Of a stretch of 64,000 nucleotides of DNA, positions 16,678-23,983 are shown piece after piece. Position 1 is the stretch's first letter. Every line of letters begins with the position of its first letter. The position numbers and the translations under genes were made by a program. Source of the DNA: Chryseobacterium gwangjuense (GTDB taxonomy: Bacteria; Bacteroidota; Bacteroidia; Flavobacteriales; Weeksellaceae); contig NZ_JAJTNP010000002.1 of the NCBI RefSeq assembly GCF_021311115.1, positions 434,001 to 498,000 of the forward strand, given 5' to 3'. The notes beneath the pieces are model-generated. The model saw only the letters and a list, made by a program, of their open reading frames with translations, had not been told where the DNA came from and ran no database searches.

Positions 16678-18882
16678 TTATTTCTTCGTTTTTTTAGGAA
16701 GAGTTGTTGTTCCTGAGTTTTTTGTTTTAGTATCTGCAGGAGTATTTTCGTCTCTTACAAGTTTTAACTCATCTACAAGTCTTCTTGCACCTGCATATTT
16801 GTCGATTGTCCAAAGAACAAAACGAACGTCTACGTTGATTGTTTTTTGCCATTCTTCTTCAAAAACAATATCTCCGCTTAATGCTTCGCTGTTTCCGTCA
16901 AAAGCAATACCGATCAAGTTTCCGTCTCCGTCAATTACAGGAGAACCAGAGTTACCACCTGTGATATCATTGTTTGAAAGGAAGTTTACAGGCATATATC
17001 CTTTAGCATCTGCATATTGTCCGAAATCTTTTAAGTTATAAAGGTCGATCACTCTCTGTGGAAGATCAAACTCTTCATCTCCTTTTTTGTATTTTCCTAC
17101 TAATCCTGTCATATCAGTGTAGTAGTTATCGGTTACTCCGAAATAGTTTCTGTCTGTTCTGATTGGTAATTTATCTACGGTTCCGTAAGTTAATCTCATA
17201 GTAGAGTTAGCGTCCGGATAGAATTTTTTTCCAGGTAGAGCTTTCATAAGACCTGCTAAGAATAGACGATTATTTTTTGCGAAATTATCATCTACTTTAG
17301 AATAGCTTTCAGCTACCAATTTCTGGTCAGCGATTACACCGTTAGCAATTTTCCAAAGTTGATCAGCATCAAGCTTTAAAGCATCCGGGTTCAACAAGAA
17401 GTTTGTTGCTGATGTTTTGTTAGCGAAAACAGAAGAATAAGCTACATTAGAAAGAGTTTTTGCATCCAATCCTAAGATGGTAGCAGAAGCAATACTTTTA
17501 TTAGTTACCCTTGCTTGGTAAAGAGCTACCATAGAGCTTAGCATTTCTCCTTCTAAAGAAGGGTTGAAGTTTTCATATGCCGCTTTAATAGCCGCTTCTG
17601 TTTTTGCTTTCATAGCAAGTCTTCCTGCCATATCCTGAGCTGCGTATGCTTTAAGTACATTTCCTACTTGTAAAGCTAAGCTGATGTATTTTGCATTTCT
17701 TGTAAGCTGAGAAGCATAGTTTCTTTCAACGTTTCTGTCAGAAACCTGCTTGTAGTAAGTGTCGATATCTTCTAAAACACCATCATACTCTTCATTTCCA
17801 GCCTGCATAGACCAAGTTCTGTAAGTTTTTTCGATGTTTTGTTTTTCAGTGATTGTTCCGTTTTTTTCAACAGCATCTATTGTTCCTTGTCTGTTTTTCC
17901 AGTAGTTAGCTACAGAAGCATATTGAGAAGCATAGTTTAACTGAGTTGCTTTGTCTTTATCCATATACTTCTTCATAACATCCATTGCTAATTTAGAAGC
18001 TTCTACCCAAGCCGGATAATCTTTATTTACCATCTGCTGGATACCAAAAGATGTTAAATAACGGTTGGTTCTTCCAGGGTATCCTAAAATCATAGAGAAA
18101 TCACCAGGTTTTACTCCTTTAAGAGAAACAGGTAAGAAATGCTTAGGTTTCAAAGGAACGTTGCTTGGAGAAAACTCAGCAGGGTTTCCTGCTGCATCTG
18201 CATATACTCTGAAAACTGTGAAGTCAGCAGTGTGTCTTGGCCATTCCCAGTTATCAGTATCTCCACCAAATTTTCCTAATGATGAAGGAGGTGCACCTAC
18301 TAATCTGATATCTTTGTAATCTTGATATACGAAATAGTAGAATTCATTTCCGTTGAAGAAATCTCTTACAACTACAGTATATTTTCCGTTTTCAGAGTTT
18401 TCAGCCTGAATTGCTTTAGTTTCAGCATCAATAATCGCTTTTCTCTCTGCTCCGGTCATTTTATTATTTAGTTTAGAAGTGATTCTTTGTGTAGCATCAT
18501 CCATTCTAACTAAAAATCTAACATAAAGATCTTTTGCATTAAATTCGTCTTTCTGTTTCATTGCCCAGAAACCATTTTTTAAATAGTCTTTTTCCGGAGT
18601 AGAAGCAGCAGCAACAGCACCATAACCACAGTGGTGGTTAGTGAAAATAAGTCCTTTATCAGAAACAATTTCTCCTGTACAGAAACCACCAAAACTTACG
18701 ATAGCATCTTTTAAACTAGAGTTGTTAACTGAATAAATTTCTTCTGGAGTCAAATGCAAACCTTCTTTTTGCATATCAACACCATTAAGTCTTTTGATGA
18801 GCATTAAGAGCCACATCCCCTCATCTGCCCTCATTTGAGCAAAACCCAATAAGAAAGTGAATAGTAAAAATATTCTTTTCAT
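16678..18882 (-). CDS. S46 family dipeptidyl-peptidase, DPP7-type
   Basis: A 734-residue exported serine peptidase that removes dipeptides from peptide N-termini in the periplasm. A signal peptide (about 1-19) precedes ADEGMWLL, the typical mature N-terminus. The triad is visible: His84 in TNHHCGYGAV, Asp220 in HTADFTVFRVY, and Ser645 in GGNSGSPVI. Their spacing (136 and 425 residues) is close to Porphyromonas DPP7 as I recall it (136 and 423). The residue 18 after the Ser is Gly663 (FDGN). Gly here marks DPP7, which prefers hydrophobic P1 residues, while DPP11 has Arg and prefers Asp/Glu. The last 20 residues are a Lys/Thr-rich tail. Length is normal. Confidence 0.95.
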   Translation of the reverse strand: MKRIFLLFTFLLGFAQMRADEGMWLLMLIKRLNGVDMQKEGLHLTPEEIYSVNNSSLKDAIVSFGGFCTGEIVSDKGLIFTNHHCGYGAVAAASTPEKDYLKNGFWAMKQKDEFNAKDLYVRFLVRMDDATQRITSKLNNKMTGAERKAIIDAETKAIQAENSENGKYTVVVRDFFNGNEFYYFVYQDYKDIRLVGAPPSSLGKFGGDTDNWEWPRHTADFTVFRVYADAAGNPAEFSPSNVPLKPKHFLPVSLKGVKPGDFSMILGYPGRTNRYLTSFGIQQMVNKDYPAWVEASKLAMDVMKKYMDKDKATQLNYASQYASVANYWKNRQGTIDAVEKNGTITEKQNIEKTYRTWSMQAGNEEYDGVLEDIDTYYKQVSDRNVERNYASQLTRNAKYISLALQVGNVLKAYAAQDMAGRLAMKAKTEAAIKAAYENFNPSLEGEMLSSMVALYQARVTNKSIASATILGLDAKTLSNVAYSSVFANKTSATNFLLNPDALKLDADQLWKIANGVIADQKLVAESYSKVDDNFAKNNRLFLAGLMKALPGKKFYPDANSTMRLTYGTVDKLPIRTDRNYFGVTDNYYTDMTGLVGKYKKGDEEFDLPQRVIDLYNLKDFGQYADAKGYMPVNFLSNNDITGGNSGSPVIDGDGNLIGIAFDGNSEALSGDIVFEEEWQKTINVDVRFVLWTIDKYAGARRLVDELKLVRDENTPADTKTKNSGTTTLPKKTKK

Positions 18883-18968
18883 TTTATAAAATAATTTTTG
18901 TGTCGCTAATTTACTAATTTTTACGATATTCTGTCCGGGATTGGTATGAAAATGGAATGAGTCTTCTC

Positions 18969-19424
18969 ATGAAAAAAATATTAGTTTCGGTTTTGCCTGT
19001 TTTGCTTTTAGGAATATTATTTAATTGTACTTCTGCAACAAAACAAAACATACCAATAGATACTTCTAAATATCATATTCAAAGAGAGTGGATGTTAGTT
19101 TCTTTAGGGAGTTTTACGAAAGCTGATTTGATGAAGAACAATGCTAAAATTGATTTAACCGGAAAACAGGAAGAAGGCAAAATTCGAGGTGGAGCTTACA
19201 TGGGTTGTAACAATATGTCCTTCACTGCCGAATTTAAAAATAACGGGAATGTCAAAATTTTAGGAGTATTATCTACAATGAAAGCTTGTCAGAATATGGA
19301 ACTGGAGAATGAGTTTCAGAAGAAATTCGATACCATGACAAAATATACCATAGAAGGACATTTTCTAACGTTATCTGATGGTAAAGGAAATTCTATGAAG
19401 TTTGTGGCGTCCGACTGGGATTAA
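18969..19424 (+). CDS. META domain lipoprotein
   Basis: The start at 18969 gives the signal MKKILVSVLPVLLLG with lipobox LFNC (Cys20); the four preceding codons from 18957 add nothing. The 152-residue lipoprotein has one META domain. REWMLVSLGSFTKADL begins it, GGAYMGCNNMSFTAEF provides the usual GCN segment, and MKACQNMELENEFQK closes it with the second conserved Cys. META proteins (HslJ-like) are small envelope beta proteins associated with stress in other bacteria; the role here is unknown. The gene is divergent from the S46 peptidase and is followed by a strong terminator. Confidence 0.87.
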   Translation: MKKILVSVLPVLLLGILFNCTSATKQNIPIDTSKYHIQREWMLVSLGSFTKADLMKNNAKIDLTGKQEEGKIRGGAYMGCNNMSFTAEFKNNGNVKILGVLSTMKACQNMELENEFQKKFDTMTKYTIEGHFLTLSDGKGNSMKFVASDWD

Positions 19425-19443
19425 TTCACTTTAAAATATAAAA

Positions 19444-19473
19444 AAGAAAGTCCGTCAATAGGCGGGCTTTCTT
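19444..19473. terminator. Terminator between META lipoprotein and the 137-aa protein
   Basis: An eleven-pair stem GAAAGTCCGTC / GGCGGGCTTTC (two T-G pairs) with an AATA loop is flanked by A-rich and T-rich sequence. Confidence 0.8.
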
Positions 19474-19501
19474 CTTGTTGCTGAAAAATCTATTTAGGTC
19501 A

Positions 19502-19915
19502 TTAGTTTTTAGGAATAGTTTTTTTGATGTCTTCTAAAGTTAAATCCGGACTGCTTACCAATCCTTTTATGTTATTATTTGTGTTCTTAGGAATGGCAGT
19601 TTTACGAGCTTGTCGTCCCGGAATAGTTGCCAAAATTTCTTCAAAACTGGCGGTATTGGGAAGAAGCCTTCCGGAGTTGTTGGCTGTTTCTTGTTTAGTA
19701 GGTTGCTTTTTTACTTCAAGACCTTGCTCAGATGCGAGTGTTACTGAAGAAGGTTTTTGAAGCGCTTTTTCCTGAGCCTCTTTCATCATTTTAGCTTCAA
19801 TTTCTTTTGACTCTTTGTAGTAGGGAGCTTCCTGTATTTCTGAAACGGTTTTTTCTTGCTGAGCGTAAATATTTATACTTAGCGCTAGAAAAGAGATGAT
19901 ATATACTGATTTCAT
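19502..19915 (-). CDS. Hypothetical small secreted protein
   Basis: A 137-residue protein with a signal peptide (MKSVYIISFLALSINIYAQQ). The mature part is charged and low in hydrophobics: a Glu/Lys helix (KESKEIEAKMMKEAQEKALQ), then Ser/Thr/Asn-rich sequence and two related segments, FEEILATIPGRQARKT and LEDIKKTIPKN. I recognise no domain. It lies seven bases downstream of the 841-residue repeat protein on the same strand and is the last gene of that putative operon, so it may assist export or assembly of the large protein; that is inference. Confidence 0.7.
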   Translation of the reverse strand: MKSVYIISFLALSINIYAQQEKTVSEIQEAPYYKESKEIEAKMMKEAQEKALQKPSSVTLASEQGLEVKKQPTKQETANNSGRLLPNTASFEEILATIPGRQARKTAIPKNTNNNIKGLVSSPDLTLEDIKKTIPKN

Positions 19916-19922
19916 GATCGTT

Positions 19923-22448
19923 TTATTTAATGTTTACCAATACTTTGATTTTTTCGATGCCGTTTTGGTCATAATCCTGAAGAGCTTTACCAATAACCTG
20001 TCCGATTTTTACCTTTTTAAGGTTGGCTTTCATCGCAACTCCGGATTTTGAAGAAGTTACCAAAAGATCTCCTCTTTTAATTTTTCCTCCTTCAAGACAT
20101 ACTTTTGTAGGAATTACTCCAATGACTCCCATTGGTACTTTTCCGAATAGATCTGCATCTATATTTTCTTCAGTTAAAAGTACTCCCGGTTTTGTAGCGT
20201 AAACTCCTGCCACAAGATTTGAATAGGGTTTTGAAGATTTTTCTACAGTTCTGTCAGAATCTGTAGCAATTACTAAAATATCACCGGGTTCATACTCAGA
20301 AGAATTTCCTACTACATCAAATACTTCGGCAACGTCGGCACCACTGCTTTGAGTTCCTCCGTTAAAATAGCCTCTTCCGTCATTACCGATTCTGGCAACA
20401 TTTACAGCTCCGGGGTTTCCGGATCTGAATATAGCAATTGAACCAGTACTATGAGTTTCTACAGTAAGCGCAGCATTTGTATTCGCTGTGTTGTAGTTGA
20501 CGAATCTTGCAGCACGACCTGTACCAAAATTAGGAATCCATGCATAAATAGCGCTTCCTGTTCCGTCAGCCGTTGCTTCCACTCCGTCTCCTGTGTTTGA
20601 TGCATTAGCAGTAATACCGTTCCCGTTTCCGTCTGCAATTGCGATCAAAGCAGGTCCGTTTCCGGCAGGATTACTTGCGTGGAATAATCCGGCAAAGCCT
20701 CCTGTTCCGGATGATATTCCATAAATACCAGCTGTTCCGAAATTGGCAAATTGAGAATTTACTTCTCCTTTTACCGCTGGAGATGTACCGGTTACCCTAT
20801 CCACTTTAAAGCTTCCTGCAGTTCCGTTTCCGACGGTAGTAACAGTAATTACATCACTTGTATTGGAGGTATTGAAAATATTGAATTTTCCGGCTCGTCC
20901 GGTAGCAAAACTAGGAACCCAGGCGTAAAGAGCATTTCCTGCTCCGTCGATATTTGTTTCTACACCATTCCCATCTTTACTTGCATTGGCTGTGATGGCA
21001 TTTCCATTTCCATCTGTAATAGCAACTAAGGCAGGTCCGTTTCCTGAAGCATTAGAGGCATGAAATAACCCGGCAAAACCTCCCGTTCCGGAAGATTTAC
21101 CAAAAATCCCCGCAGCTCCGAAGTTTCCGAAAATAGTTTTAACCTCACCTCTTACTGCTGCTCCTACACTATTGGTGTTATTAACCAAAAAAGATGCGGC
21201 ATTCCCTTGAGTATTGTCAGGAATATTTCCGTTTCCATTTGTTTCTACTTCAAAAGCATTATTAATAGTATTGGTCGCATTGAAATTTTCAAAACGCCCT
21301 GCACGTCCTGTGCTGTTATTTAATCCAACTTGCCCGTAAACTCCGATACCCGTACCCGTAGTATTCGTAGCAACAAAACCTCTTACACCGTACCCTCCGC
21401 CATCATTTCTACCTACAACGGCTCCGGCAATGTCACTGGTAGTTCTTCCGACTACTGCTTCACCTGCTGCACTATTATCTCCGATAATACCGGCAGAAGA
21501 TTGAGACGAAGTGAGTCCATGTACAGCAAACCCAGATCCTGTAGAACTTCTTACTCCGGCTCCGGTTCCTGTGGTGGTAACGTTTACTACTGTTCCGTTT
21601 CCAACAGTGTTGGCAACGATAACATTATTAGTATTGGCATTATTAAAAATTGAGAAATTGGCAGCAATACCGGTGTTACTGGTTGCATTTAAACCTGTTC
21701 CGGTACTACTGTTTGCATAAACACCATATCCGTTGGCACTTGAATTTCCGTAAACGCCTAATCCATTAGGAGTCACCCCATAAACACCCCATCCACTTCC
21801 TGCCTGACTTCCGTAAACACCAACTCCTAATCCACCTGTTCCATTATTGATCCCGCGAATCCCTGAAGAGAATCCTCCGGGAGCAACATTGCTTACAATA
21901 CCTCTTACAGCAGCAATATTTGAAGTTACTGTATTATTAACTCCTTCAATTGAAGTTCCGTCACCGTCGTTGGTTAGTGAGAAAAGGTTTCCGGCATTAT
22001 TAAAGGTGTTTACATAAGGAATGACAAAGCTTCCTGTATTTACACTTCCCGCAGATTTAGCAAACATTGCATAGGGAACACTTAATAACTGGCTTGTTCC
22101 TATGATTGTATAATTTGTTCCGCCCGCTAAATCGGTTTCGGTTTTTAGGTAATAGCTTCCTGTTGACCAGTTTATGGTATTGAAAGTTCCTGTAAGTACA
22201 GTCCCTGATCCTATTTCTAAGGTAATCAGTCCATTAGTATTTGTATTTCCGGTAAGTCTTTCAGAGTAAACGGCTGCTCCTGCAGGAGAACCTTGTAAGA
22301 TACTCGCTTTGATAGCAATGCTTTGATTGGGCAGAACCTGTCCTCCGGCGTTTCTAATAATAGCTTGATAGCTCATTTTTTCCGGAACTTGTGCAAAAGC
22401 CATATAGAAGCCCAACACAATTCCCATCACAAGTAATATTTTTTTCAT
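19923..22448 (-). CDS. Fibre-like Gly/Asn/Thr-rich repeat protein with conserved C-terminal domain
   Basis: An 841-residue exported protein. A signal peptide (about 1-19) precedes VPEKMSYQAIIRNAGGQVLP, an N-terminal domain I know from many Bacteroidota surface proteins. Residues about 150-680 are rich in Gly, Asn, Thr and Ala with short strand-turn repeats (GVYG, GVRG, AGIFG). Inside this is a tandem duplication of 127 residues (434-560 and 561 to about 680). The C-terminal 160 residues (ADVAEVF, EPGDILVIATDSDRTVEKSS, NLVAGVYATKPGVL, IKRGDLLVTSSKSGVAMKA, VIGKAL) form a conserved domain also seen after fibre-like repeats. There is no T9SS sorting domain. It is probably a surface fibre. Function unknown. 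Confidence 0.75.
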   Translation of the reverse strand: MKKILLVMGIVLGFYMAFAQVPEKMSYQAIIRNAGGQVLPNQSIAIKASILQGSPAGAAVYSERLTGNTNTNGLITLEIGSGTVLTGTFNTINWSTGSYYLKTETDLAGGTNYTIIGTSQLLSVPYAMFAKSAGSVNTGSFVIPYVNTFNNAGNLFSLTNDGDGTSIEGVNNTVTSNIAAVRGIVSNVAPGGFSSGIRGINNGTGGLGVGVYGSQAGSGWGVYGVTPNGLGVYGNSSANGYGVYANSSTGTGLNATSNTGIAANFSIFNNANTNNVIVANTVGNGTVVNVTTTGTGAGVRSSTGSGFAVHGLTSSQSSAGIIGDNSAAGEAVVGRTTSDIAGAVVGRNDGGGYGVRGFVATNTTGTGIGVYGQVGLNNSTGRAGRFENFNATNTINNAFEVETNGNGNIPDNTQGNAASFLVNNTNSVGAAVRGEVKTIFGNFGAAGIFGKSSGTGGFAGLFHASNASGNGPALVAITDGNGNAITANASKDGNGVETNIDGAGNALYAWVPSFATGRAGKFNIFNTSNTSDVITVTTVGNGTAGSFKVDRVTGTSPAVKGEVNSQFANFGTAGIYGISSGTGGFAGLFHASNPAGNGPALIAIADGNGNGITANASNTGDGVEATADGTGSAIYAWIPNFGTGRAARFVNYNTANTNAALTVETHSTGSIAIFRSGNPGAVNVARIGNDGRGYFNGGTQSSGADVAEVFDVVGNSSEYEPGDILVIATDSDRTVEKSSKPYSNLVAGVYATKPGVLLTEENIDADLFGKVPMGVIGVIPTKVCLEGGKIKRGDLLVTSSKSGVAMKANLKKVKIGQVIGKALQDYDQNGIEKIKVLVNIK
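20440..21149 (-). repeat. Tandem 381-bp coding duplication inside the repeat protein
   Basis: Unit 1 runs from 21149 down to 20769 (127 codons) and unit 2 from 20768 to about 20440. Both open with GEV and share SSGTGGFAGLFHASN, GNGPAL.AI.DGNGN and TGRA. It codes for repeated beta elements and is probably an internal gene duplication. Confidence 0.75.
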
Positions 22449-22453
22449 GATTG

Positions 22454-22939
22454 TTATTTTTTTATGATTTTGAATGTTTTTAAATTCTCTCCGTTTTGGT
22501 TAATCCTGATGATATACATTGCAGATGGGAGAAAAGAAAAGTCGAACTCAGATTTAGATTGTATGATTTTATCCCTTTTAATAAGTTTTCCTTGGGCATC
22601 AAAAAGCTGGTATTCCGAATCTTTGAAATTACGTGTAGTAAAATCCAGATACAGATAATCTTTGAAAGGATTGGGATAAAGTAAAATATCTTTTTCGGTT
22701 GATATTGAGGTTTCATTAGTGGAGAGCGTAGTGATTTCATAAACCTGTTGTACGCCTTCAGAAATGTCTCTGTTGCTTCCTTTGATGAGGTAGGCAACTT
22801 GTCCTACGCTGTAAGAAACCGAGCCGTTGCCTCCTGTTGCATCTGCTCCTGTGGCCAAAACTGCTGACTGTGCTTTTAGCAGAGAAATGGGAATGAGAAG
22901 TAGCATGAAAAAGAAGCATGGAATAGATGTTCTTTTCAT
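22454..22939 (-). CDS. T9SS type A sorting-domain protein, small
   Basis: A 161-residue precursor with a signal peptide (about 1-23, ending LLKAQ). A short domain follows, SAVLATGADATGGNGSVSYS then VGQVAYLI and SEGVQQVYEI. I know this domain from small Bacteroidota proteins encoded next to large proteins starting with SYQAIIRN. The C-terminal 75 residues are a type A T9SS sorting domain: LLYPNPFKDYLYLDF, LFDAQGKLI, LPSAMYIIRI, and a Lys-Lys end. It lies five bases upstream of the repeat-protein gene, which it probably precedes in the operon. A LytTR-like direct repeat lies about 90-120 bases upstream of its start. Confidence 0.88.
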   Translation of the reverse strand: MKRTSIPCFFFMLLLIPISLLKAQSAVLATGADATGGNGSVSYSVGQVAYLIKGSNRDISEGVQQVYEITTLSTNETSISTEKDILLYPNPFKDYLYLDFTTRNFKDSEYQLFDAQGKLIKRDKIIQSKSEFDFSFLPSAMYIIRINQNGENLKTFKIIKK

Positions 22940-22988
22940 ATAAAATGGTTTTGTGGTTGTTAATAAAGTTTTAGAAAATTTGGGAAGA

Positions 22989-22996
22989 CTAAATTA
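22989..22996 (-). promoter_or_regulatory. Weak -7-like element upstream of the T9SS/repeat-protein operon
   Basis: On the minus strand this reads TAATTTAG, one mismatch from TAnnTTTG. No TTG is found at the -33 distance. This would suit a promoter needing an activator bound at the direct repeat 32 bases further upstream. Confidence 0.35.
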
Positions 22997-23027
22997 CCAT
23001 ATATCAAAACCGGATATTTAAAAAATA

Positions 23028-23059
23028 GACCAACGACAAGAATAATCGACCAACGACAA
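23028..23059 (-). promoter_or_regulatory. Perfect direct repeat, candidate LytTR operator
   Basis: The 12-mer TTGTCGTTGGTC occurs twice on the minus strand (23059-23048 and 23039-23028), exactly 20 bases apart. The core CGTTGGT fits seven of the nine positions of the LytTR-domain consensus as I recall it ([TA][AC][CA]GTTN[AG][TG], usually spaced 21-22 bases). It sits between the LytTR gene and the operon it would control. Confidence 0.6.
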
Positions 23060-23076
23060 AAAGTGAAAATAGAAAA

Positions 23077-23784
23077 TTAAGGATGGAAAAAAGAAAGGTT
23101 TTCTTTGTAAGATCTGCCAATAGGAAGTTTTATTTGATGGGTAAGCTCTACTTCATGAGCATTTTTACTTCTGATTAAATGTCGCGGAACAGCATAACTT
23201 CTGTGAATTCTGATAAAAGAATCAAAAGTGGTTTTATGCAATAGATTTCCGAGGGAATCCAGAATGCAGTGTCTTTTTTCCGAAGTGATAATTCGGGTAT
23301 AATCTTTTAAGGCTTCCAGATAAAGAATATCTGTAATATTCACCTGATAAATATTGGAGCCTTCTTTTATTTTAATACTATTTTCACCCACTAAAGCATC
23401 AAAACATTCACATTTTTCTTTCATTTTAATAAAATCAAACAGTTTCTGTATTGAATAATGAAAGCGTTCTGTTTTCAGAGGTTTGGAAATAAAATCTAAG
23501 GTGTCCAGTTCAAAAGCATCAATCGCAAGTTCCGAGTTTGAACTGATGAAAATGCAGGCCGGAATTTTGTGAGCTAGTTTTCTGAATTCCAATCCATTCA
23601 TGCCTTTAAGATTGGCTTCAATGATGAGAAGGTCGATAGGGAGTTCAAGATAAGGAATAGCTTTTTCTGCCGAATTAAAAGAGACTACGATTTCAATATT
23701 TTCATATTGTTTCAGATGATGAAACAGAAACAGCCTGTCCAGTTCATTATCATCAATAATCATACATTTAATATTGGTAATCAT
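23077..23784 (-). CDS. LytTR-family response regulator with altered phosphoacceptor
   Basis: A 235-residue regulator. The receiver domain covers about residues 5-120, with the acidic pair Asp11-Asp12 (MIIDDNELD), the Ser pair in FISSNSELA and the conserved Lys in DFISKPL. The phosphoacceptor position, normally the Asp in DLIFLDIQMP-like sequence, is Glu56 (DLLIIEANLKGMNG). The LytTR DNA-binding domain (about 135-232) shows ITDILYLEALKDYTRI, the FIRIHRSYAVPRHLI core and the final LPIGRSYKE. It is an orphan: no histidine kinase gene is adjacent. It probably controls the downstream T9SS operon. Glu may mimic the phosphorylated state, so activity may not depend on phosphorylation. Confidence 0.92.
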   Translation of the reverse strand: MITNIKCMIIDDNELDRLFLFHHLKQYENIEIVVSFNSAEKAIPYLELPIDLLIIEANLKGMNGLEFRKLAHKIPACIFISSNSELAIDAFELDTLDFISKPLKTERFHYSIQKLFDFIKMKEKCECFDALVGENSIKIKEGSNIYQVNITDILYLEALKDYTRIITSEKRHCILDSLGNLLHKTTFDSFIRIHRSYAVPRHLIRSKNAHEVELTHQIKLPIGRSYKENLSFFHP

Positions 23785-23983
23785 GATACTTGGTATTAGT
23801 TTTTATAGGATTTTAAATTCTGTAACAAAAACTTAAAATCATAGTATAAAGGTAGTAATTTTCTATAAATCAACACTATCCTTATTTTAAATTAATATGA
23901 AGGAGGGATGACTCAAAGATTCATTTTGTTTTTTTTCTTAAAAAATGGTAACTTGTAAATCTTATAAACATAGATAGAATTTA

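Noticed and set aside
20751..21720. Open reading frames on the plus strand opposite the 841-residue repeat protein
   Set aside because: They are low-complexity Ser/Cys/Thr or Pro/Val strings produced by the Gly/Asn/Thr-rich coding repeats on the other strand, with no start context or domain.
19923..22448. Prophage tail-fibre gene
   Set aside because: The repeat and C-terminal layout is fibre-like, but there are no phage structural, lysis or integrase genes nearby, and the protein has a Sec signal peptide.
23785..23983. Small RNA or regulatory element between the LytTR gene and hflX
   Set aside because: The 199-base gap is AT-rich with no clear hairpin, promoter match or repeat of the LytTR-like 12-mer. 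Nothing definite can be supported.
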